Below, piece by piece: positions 1 through 3,991 of a stretch of 6,213 bases of DNA. The position numbers and the translations under genes were made by a program. The stretch's first letter is position 1; each line of letters begins with the position of its first letter. Below the pieces are notes generated by a model, which searched no databases, was not told the origin of the DNA, and saw only the letters and a list, made by a program, of their open reading frames with translations. The stretch covers positions 1 to 6,213 of the forward strand of contig CAIYFE010000353.1 in assembly GCA_903925445.1 (NCBI GenBank). Direction: 5' to 3'. Source of the stretch: an uncultured Burkholderiales bacterium. GTDB taxonomy: Bacteria; Pseudomonadota; Gammaproteobacteria; Burkholderiales; Burkholderiaceae_C.

Positions 1-90
1 GGCGCTGTTTTTCTCGGATTTGTCGATGGCACTGCGAAGCGCAGCGTTCGATTGAGACATGCGTCCATAGTTTGAAATCGCGTCGTTCAT
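1..90 (-). CDS. flgM: Probable anti-sigma-28 factor FlgM, N-terminal 30 codons only
   Basis: Thirty codons read leftward from an ATG at 88-90 to the window edge without a stop. The peptide is polar (starts MNDAISNYGRMSQSNAALRS) with no signal peptide or membrane segment. FlgM binds and inhibits FliA (sigma-28) in the cytoplasm until the hook is finished and it is then exported. The sequence-binding part of FlgM is C-terminal and lies outside the window, so the identity is not proven by homology. The call rests on context: it lies directly downstream of flgA on the same strand, where flgM is commonly found, and a sigma-28 promoter lies 54 nt ahead of its start, as expected for flgM. The ribosome site is modest (GAAAGTGAG, about 6 nt before the ATG). 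Another small flagellar protein, such as the chaperone FlgN, is possible. Confidence 0.5.
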   Translation of the reverse strand, partial: MNDAISNYGRMSQSNAALRSAIDKSEKNSA

Positions 91-107
91 GATGACTCAC
101 TTTCTTC

Positions 108-123
108 GGCCGCAAAAGCGGCC
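108..123 (-). other. GC hairpin in the leader of the probable flgM
   Basis: GGCCGC, a four-base loop, then GCGGCC form a perfect 6-bp all-GC stem. On the minus strand it lies about 18 nt before the ATG of the probable flgM and just ahead of its purine-rich ribosome site. If the sigma-28 promoter at 144-170 is used, the hairpin is in the 5' leader of that transcript. The minus strand has no T-run after the stem, so it is not a standard terminator for flgA. The plus strand has AACG and then TTTT, also a poor terminator. A role in translation or mRNA stability is inference. Confidence 0.45.
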
Positions 124-143
124 AACGTTTTCTTACAACACTT

Positions 144-170
144 CAATCGACCTCAGATTCTAAAACTTGA
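144..170 (-). promoter_or_regulatory. Sigma-28 (FliA) promoter for the probable flgM
   Basis: On the minus strand TCAAGTTT is followed after exactly 11 nt by GTCGATTG. The classical FliA consensus is TAAAGTTT, 11 nt, GCCGATAA, so 7 of 8 and 5 of 8 bases agree with ideal spacing and the CGAT core is intact. Transcription would begin near 137 and run into the gene starting at 90. The site lies in the gap after the flgA stop. A class 3 promoter of this kind would let flgM be made from a late promoter as well as by readthrough from flgA. Confidence 0.65.
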
Positions 171-204
171 GAGAAGATCGAGAAATTTTATTGTTTTAGT
201 TCTT

Positions 205-981
205 TTACCTTACTCTTGCCTCGTTAGGGCCTGTCACCACTGCTGATAGTGATCGACCCGACTCGCTGTTTTTTAAGCGAATTTGTTCGCCCAAGCCGCC
301 GTCTTGCAGCGCCTCAGCCCGAAGCGAAATTTGAAAACCTTGTCCTTGCCCTGCGGTGACGATGACTTCTTGCCCACGCTTGACCAAAACCGCTGGTTTG
401 ACGTCATAGCTTCTGAGGGGCGTGTTGGGGGTTAAGTCGCGCACCAGCTCCATGTTCACCAAGCTTTTGAGGTCGGTCAGGAGTTGCGATTCCATGCCTG
501 GCGCGGGCATTTCAGCTTTGACAAACATGCTGGGGTTGATCAAGGTGCCGCGTTTGAGCAGCTCTTTGGCGACCAGCACTTGTTGTTTATTCGATGTGGC
601 AGGTGCGGCTGTTTTGTTCAGATCCGTTTGTCCGTTGCTTTGGACCAGATTGAGAAACATCTGCCACTGCGGATCGGCGCAACGCGCTTTGATCGAGGCT
701 TGCCCTGCAAAGGGTTGCTCAAACTGTAGCGATTGTTGACACGGCTGGATGCGCAACCGCCAGTCCAACGGGGCGATTTGCATGGATTTGCCCTGAAACG
801 CGGGCTGCGTGGCGACCCAGCGCAACGCCTGCTCTTGCAAATCTTCGAGTGGCGTTTTGCTGGCTGTGTCGGCCAAGGCCAGCGACATGCCCGACCAAGC
901 TGCCAGCAGGCACAACCAACCCTTGGCCCAAGCGCGGCTGCGGCGGTACGTGTCGGTTTTGGTTAGGCACAGCATTTGCAT
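205..981 (-). CDS. flgA: Flagellar basal body P-ring formation chaperone FlgA
   Basis: FlgA is a periplasmic chaperone that helps FlgI assemble into the P ring around the rod. The predicted protein is 258 aa. It begins with a Sec signal peptide: Arg/Lys at residues 12-18, a hydrophobic core from about residue 22 and an ALA-D cleavage site after residue 37. The C-terminal half (about 133-258) is a SAF/FlgA domain with the family pattern VKRGQEV, a glycine-rich GQGQGF turn, EALQDGGLGEQIRLKN and SGRSLSAVV. The mature part has two cysteines (about 81 and 101) that could form a disulfide. The frame can be extended upstream to a GTG at 1033-1035, but that start has no Shine-Dalgarno sequence and lies upstream of the transcription start predicted from the sigma-54 site. 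The ATG at 979-981 has a GGA about 8 nt ahead and gives a normal signal peptide. A second ATG two codons in (973-975) is nearly as good. Confidence 0.93.
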   Translation of the reverse strand: MQMLCLTKTDTYRRSRAWAKGWLCLLAAWSGMSLALADTASKTPLEDLQEQALRWVATQPAFQGKSMQIAPLDWRLRIQPCQQSLQFEQPFAGQASIKARCADPQWQMFLNLVQSNGQTDLNKTAAPATSNKQQVLVAKELLKRGTLINPSMFVKAEMPAPGMESQLLTDLKSLVNMELVRDLTPNTPLRSYDVKPAVLVKRGQEVIVTAGQGQGFQISLRAEALQDGGLGEQIRLKNSESGRSLSAVVTGPNEARVR

Positions 982-1026
982 ATTCGTCCGTATCAGGTGT
1001 TGCTTTTTTTGACTCTTGTTCAATGA

Positions 1027-1042
1027 CGGCAGCACTTATGCA
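1027..1042 (+). promoter_or_regulatory. Weak sigma-54-like site facing the transglycosylase gene
   Basis: GGCA and TGCA are placed so that GG and GC are separated by the required 10 nt; 8 of the 12 informative consensus positions match. It would start transcription near 1053, 25 nt before the ATG of the LysM transglycosylase gene. No other convincing promoter was seen before that gene. The match is weak enough to arise by chance, and one of similar quality lies inside flgA near 923-938. It overlaps the better minus-strand sigma-54 site almost completely. Confidence 0.25.
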
Positions 1043-1054
1043 AAAAAGATACCA
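1039..1054 (-). promoter_or_regulatory. Candidate sigma-54 promoter for flgA
   Basis: On the minus strand TGGTATCTTTTTTGCA carries GG and GC 10 nt apart and a full TTGCA element at -12; 9 of the 12 informative positions of TGGCACG-N4-TTGCW match. The start point would be near 1028, giving a leader of about 47 nt to the flgA ATG at 981. RpoN promoters need an enhancer-binding activator, and no such site was identified here. The position in a short divergent gap, in the correct direction, supports the call. Confidence 0.5.
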
Positions 1055-1077
1055 ACTTTCTAACCGGACTTAAAACT

Positions 1078-2256
1078 ATGTCAAGCATGCAATTCGATTT
1101 GCCAACGGCAGCGACGATCAGTGGAACAGACGCCACTGGTATGCCGTTGTTGGCGCGGAGTCCGTTGGCTTATGCCCGATCTGCCCCCGCCTTTGCGCGC
1201 GCGATGGCGTCGGCGCAGCAGCTCACTTCAGGCGAAATGCAGGTGCCGACTTCTGTAGCGGCCAGTTTGTCGGGTTCTTTGGCACCCGCATCTGCCCAAA
1301 GCTGGGACACCGAGGTGAAGTCTGGGCAGACGCTTTCTGGCATTGTGCGCGACCAAATGGCAGCCAAAGGCGTGACGCTCAACAACAGCGAAGCCTTGCG
1401 CTTGTCTCAAATTGTGGCCAAAGCCAACAACATTCAAAACCCCAATCTGATTCATCCCGGCCAGCGCATCAACTTGGACAGTTTGAATTTGACGTTGGCA
1501 CAAGCCCAAGCAAGCAATGCTGCTGTGGCCGCAGCGTCAACCTACACGACAGGCGCAGCAGGGTTGCAAGGCAAGGCCACGGGTTTGGCTGCGACGGCGC
1601 AGGTGCAATTGCTCACCCGCGCGGATCGGGGCACGTATCCCGTGTTGGAAAAGACCTTGGATCGCGCCGTTGATAAGGGCTTTATTCCCGCGCAAGACAA
1701 GCAAGCCGTGATGAACAAGATTGTTCAGTTGTCCCAACAACATCGGTTCTCGCCCGACGATTTCGCGCGCTTGACGCTCATGGAGAGCGACGGCATGAAC
1801 CCCAAAGCCTCCAACAACCGCTGTCATGGAATCATTCAATTTTGCGATGGCCCCGATCGCGGCGCAGCGAGTGCGGGCTTTGGCAGCAATCCCAAAGCGA
1901 TTTTGGGTCACAGCGTTTTGCAGCAACTGGATTTGGTGGACAAATATTTTGACGACACAGGGTTGAAAAACTTCGGCCCCGCCGGTTTGGATGATCTTTA
2001 CTTGACCGTGCTCACGCCCGCCGCTCGCAATGAAACGCGCCCCAACGTAGCGCTGAACATTCCGGGCCCGCAGGCGGCTTATTTGCATGTCAACCGCGAC
2101 ACGCGAGCGCCCATCACGCGCAATTCAATTCTTGCGGGCTTGTACCAAAACGCCAGCGATCGCTTGGCCGCTGATGCCACCGCGCAGCGCAACACCTTGC
2201 AATCCACGCGCATGAGCGCTTATGCCGAACAGGCCGTGACAACGGTGGTGAGGTGA
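1078..2256 (+). CDS. LysM-domain lytic transglycosylase, flagellum-associated
   Basis: A 392-aa predicted peptidoglycan-cleaving enzyme. Residues 1-75 are Ala/Ser-rich, probably disordered, with no Sec signal or membrane segment. Residues about 76-133 are a LysM peptidoglycan-binding domain (WDTEVKSGQTLSGIV at the start, NPNLIHPGQRINL at the end). An Ala/Thr/Gln-rich linker follows. Residues about 184-365 are a lysozyme-like transglycosylase domain: the likely catalytic Glu236 in LTLMESDGMNPKAS, then the GIIQF motif (251-255), LQQLDLVDKYF, LDDLYLTVLTPAA and an AYLHVN..TRAPIT tail typical of phage-type SLT domains. Cys249 and Cys256 flank GIIQF, whereas the visible parts of FlgB, FlgC, FlgD and FlgE have no cysteine. 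It probably opens the cell wall for the rod, the job of the FlgJ C-terminal domain in enterobacteria or SltF in Rhodobacter; no FlgJ rod-binding domain is seen. The ATG has a weak GGA 9 nt upstream. Export by the flagellar type III system is inference from the missing Sec signal and the location. Confidence 0.85.
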   Translation: MSSMQFDLPTAATISGTDATGMPLLARSPLAYARSAPAFARAMASAQQLTSGEMQVPTSVAASLSGSLAPASAQSWDTEVKSGQTLSGIVRDQMAAKGVTLNNSEALRLSQIVAKANNIQNPNLIHPGQRINLDSLNLTLAQAQASNAAVAAASTYTTGAAGLQGKATGLAATAQVQLLTRADRGTYPVLEKTLDRAVDKGFIPAQDKQAVMNKIVQLSQQHRFSPDDFARLTLMESDGMNPKASNNRCHGIIQFCDGPDRGAASAGFGSNPKAILGHSVLQQLDLVDKYFDDTGLKNFGPAGLDDLYLTVLTPAARNETRPNVALNIPGPQAAYLHVNRDTRAPITRNSILAGLYQNASDRLAADATAQRNTLQSTRMSAYAEQAVTTVVR

Positions 2257-2278
2257 TATGAAAAAAGTTCATCCCCTT

Positions 2279-2305
2279 AAAAGTGGCAAGGCTTTGCCGC
2301 TTTTT
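2279..2305 (+). terminator. Intrinsic terminator after the transglycosylase gene
   Basis: AAAAGTGGCAA, a GGCT loop and TTGCCGCTTTT form an 11-bp stem with a single G-T wobble, ending in a run of five T. It begins 22 nt after the stop codon of the transglycosylase gene and before the sigma-54 promoter of flgB, so it separates the two transcription units. The A-run on the left arm gives the opposite strand a T4 run, so weak bidirectional action is possible. Confidence 0.75.
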
Positions 2306-2319
2306 GTGCAAAAAACGCA

Positions 2320-2335
2320 TGGCACAAGTCTTGCT
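2320..2335 (+). promoter_or_regulatory. Sigma-54 (RpoN) promoter of the flgBCDE operon
   Basis: TGGCACAAGTCTTGCT matches 11 of the 12 informative positions of the RpoN consensus TGGCACG-N4-TTGCW, with GG and GC exactly 10 nt apart. It lies just after the terminator, in a gap of 170 nt, and points at flgB. Transcription would start near 2346 and leave a leader of about 80 nt before the flgB ATG. RpoN use at rod/hook genes is established in Pseudomonas, Vibrio and Campylobacter. It implies an AAA+ activator of the FleQ/FlrC/FleR type elsewhere in the genome. Confidence 0.75.
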
Positions 2336-2350
2336 TTGTTCGACGCGAGG

Positions 2351-2365
2351 TCTCAAAACTTGAGA
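2351..2365. promoter_or_regulatory. Inverted repeat downstream of the flgB start point
   Basis: TCTCAA, AAC, TTGAGA is a perfect 6-bp dyad about 5 nt after the predicted flgB transcription start. A further half-site TCAAG follows at 2373-2377. Activators of flagellar sigma-54 promoters (FleQ, FlrC) are known to bind downstream of the start site, so this could be an activator or operator site. The spacing differs from the published FleQ box as I recall it, so no regulator is named. Confidence 0.3.
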
Positions 2366-2426
2366 TTGGGTGTCAAGAACTCCGCAAAGTTGTTGACGTG
2401 TTGTGCGAATCCATTGGAGCAATGAA

Positions 2427-2810
2427 ATGGACGTTTTCTCGAACGCATTTGGAATCCATGAAAGAGCGCTGGGCGTGCGAAGCCAGCGCATGGAAGTGCT
2501 CGCGCGCAACATCGCCAACGCGGACACACCTAACTACAAGGCACAAGACGTTGACTTCAAGGCCATGCTCAAAGAAGCCAAGACGGAATATTTGACAGCC
2601 ACCAACGAAAAACATTTTGCGGGTTTGCAAGAGGCGCCGGACAACGGCATGCGCTATCGAACACCTTTTAACAGCTCATTTGACGGCAACACCGTTGAGA
2701 TGAACGTTGAGCAAGCCCAATACGGTAAAGCAGCCACGGATTACCAAGCGACCTTGCAGTTTTTGCAAGACCGCATCGGTGGCATGCGCAAAGCTTTGCG
2801 CGGGGAGTGA
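2427..2810 (+). CDS. flgB: Flagellar basal body rod protein FlgB
   Basis: FlgB is a proximal rod subunit, exported by the flagellar type III system and assembled in the periplasm near the MS ring. The 127-aa product has normal family length. The N-terminal helix carries the rod signature ARNIANADTPNYKA at residues 26-39, followed by DVDFKAML. The C-terminal part has the family pattern DGNTVEMNVEQAQYGKAATD and then YQATLQFLQDRIGGMRKAL, the second helix of the coiled coil. The start is the ATG at 2427 with GGAG 7 nt upstream; the in-frame GTG at 2403 lacks such a site and is not the family N-terminus. It has no cysteine and no Sec signal, as expected. It is the first gene of the unit after the sigma-54 promoter; flgC follows 6 nt after its stop. 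Confidence 0.96.
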   Translation: MDVFSNAFGIHERALGVRSQRMEVLARNIANADTPNYKAQDVDFKAMLKEAKTEYLTATNEKHFAGLQEAPDNGMRYRTPFNSSFDGNTVEMNVEQAQYGKAATDYQATLQFLQDRIGGMRKALRGE

Positions 2811-2816
2811 TGAATC

Positions 2817-3242
2817 ATGCAACTTGATAACGTATTTGGCATCGCCGGCACTGCATTGAATGCGCAAACGGTTCGCATGAACACCACCGCATCCAACATT
2901 GCCAACGCCAACTCAGTCGCGGGTTCGGAAGAAGAAGCATTCCGCGCCAAACGTCCCTTGTTCAAAGCGTTGATGAACGAAGAAATGACCCACGCAGGCG
3001 CGCAGTACGTCGGTGGCGTCAAGGTCGATCGCATCGTCAACGATCCCACGCCTGTGCGAAAAACATGGGAACCCACCAATCCGTTGGCTGACAAAGATGG
3101 CTACATCTACCAGTCCAACGTCAACGAAATGACCGAGATGGTCGACATGATGGACGCATCGCGCTCCTACCAAAACAACGTGGAAGTGGTCAATACCGCT
3201 CGCCAGTTGATGTCGCGAACTCTGGACATTTTGAAGAGTTAA
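2817..3242 (+). CDS. flgC: Flagellar basal body rod protein FlgC
   Basis: FlgC is the second proximal rod subunit. The 141-aa product is close to the usual length of about 135. The N-terminus MQLDNVFGIAGTALNAQTVR leads into the rod signature TASNIANANS at 24-33. The C-terminal half carries the strongly conserved segment GYIYQSNVNEMTEMVDMM and ASRSYQNNVEVVNTAR (about 95-129), which pairs with the N-terminal helix in the rod. The Shine-Dalgarno GGGGAG overlaps the end of flgB with 9 nt to the ATG, so translation of the two genes is probably coupled. The region around 34-46 is rich in Glu (SEEEAF), a normal variable spot of the family. No cysteine and no signal peptide. Confidence 0.97.
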   Translation: MQLDNVFGIAGTALNAQTVRMNTTASNIANANSVAGSEEEAFRAKRPLFKALMNEEMTHAGAQYVGGVKVDRIVNDPTPVRKTWEPTNPLADKDGYIYQSNVNEMTEMVDMMDASRSYQNNVEVVNTARQLMSRTLDILKS

Positions 3243-3264
3243 TTTTTCTGAACGGGAGTAACCC

Positions 3265-3972
3265 ATGTCAACTTCAAGCAGCTCATTGACCGGTGCGGTG
3301 TCATTGCCGAGCAACATCATGACTTCGGCTCAATACCAAGCGCAACAATCTGCGCTCGCATCAGCTCAAAGTACCAGCATGGGGCAAAGCGCGTTTTTGA
3401 CGTTGTTTACCACCCAATTGAAAAACCAAGATCCCACCGATCCTGTGAAAAACGAAGCCTTTGTGGCACAGCTGGCGCAGTTCTCTCAACTCGAAGCCAC
3501 CACCGCCATGAAGACCAGCATGGACTCCATGGCCTCCACCATGAGCAATGATCGGTTGCTGGGCGCGGCTTCGTTGATCGGCAAATCGGTCACCGTTCCC
3601 AATGGCCCTGTGGTGGTGACAAACACCACGGTGTCTCAAGGCACCATCAATTTGCCAACCGGTGCGGATGGCGTGACTCTAAACGTCTACGACAGCACAG
3701 GAGCAATTGTGAAAAGTCAAACCTACGGCACACAAGCGGCAGGCAGCATGACCTTGAGCTGGGACGGCACTGACAACTCTGGCAACGCAGTGGCCAACGG
3801 TACTTACAGCTACAGCGTCATTGCCATCAGCAAAGGCCAAACCATCAGCCCCACCGTCAGCACGCAAGCCACTGTGCAAAGTGTGACGGGCTCTGCCACC
3901 GGCGCCATGATGCTCAATGTGAGCGGTGGTAAGAGCGTTGATTTGTCAACTGTGACCAATATCAGTCAGTAA
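3265..3972 (+). CDS. flgD: Flagellar hook assembly (hook cap) protein FlgD
   Basis: FlgD forms the temporary cap at the tip of the growing hook and guides folding of FlgE subunits. The 235-aa protein matches the usual length of about 220-240. The N-terminal export and assembly region holds the family signature FLTLFTTQLKNQDPTDPVKN at 44-63 and then FVAQLAQFSQLE (66-77). The C-terminal half is beta-rich: an Ig/FlnD-like domain at about 137-188 with VTLNVYDSTGAIVKS, LSWDGTDNSGNAVANGTYSY, flanked by the Tudor-like segments at about 105-130 and 190-230. The ATG has GGGAG 6 nt upstream, 22 nt after the flgC stop. No cysteine, as with the other exported subunits. Confidence 0.96.
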   Translation: MSTSSSSLTGAVSLPSNIMTSAQYQAQQSALASAQSTSMGQSAFLTLFTTQLKNQDPTDPVKNEAFVAQLAQFSQLEATTAMKTSMDSMASTMSNDRLLGAASLIGKSVTVPNGPVVVTNTTVSQGTINLPTGADGVTLNVYDSTGAIVKSQTYGTQAAGSMTLSWDGTDNSGNAVANGTYSYSVIAISKGQTISPTVSTQATVQSVTGSATGAMMLNVSGGKSVDLSTVTNISQ

Positions 3973-3991
3973 TTTTTCGGAGTGAATCACC

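Noticed and set aside
923..938. Sigma-54-like GG-N10-GC match inside flgA on the plus strand
   Set aside because: Weak at the -12 element (CGGCT), within a coding region and about 140 nt before the next gene; likely chance.
982..1035. N-terminal extension of flgA to a GTG at 1033-1035
   Set aside because: No ribosome site before the GTG, it would put 18 polar residues before the signal peptide, and it begins upstream of the transcription start predicted from the sigma-54 site.
1009..1042. Sigma-70 promoter using TTGACT at 1009-1014
   Set aside because: No acceptable -10 hexamer occurs at 16-18 nt spacing.
1537..2088. 183-aa minus-strand frame opposite the transglycosylase gene
   Set aside because: The opposite strand has recognisable LysM and SLT domains; this frame has none and is a shadow.
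1078..2256. Calling the LysM transglycosylase gene flgJ
   Set aside because: No N-terminal rod-binding domain is visible, the enzyme domain is SLT-like and not the FlgJ glucosaminidase type, and the gene lies before flgB and not after flgI.
2403..2426. flgB start at the upstream GTG
   Set aside because: FlgB proteins begin close to the MDVFSNAF region, and the ATG at 2427 has a well-spaced GGAG.
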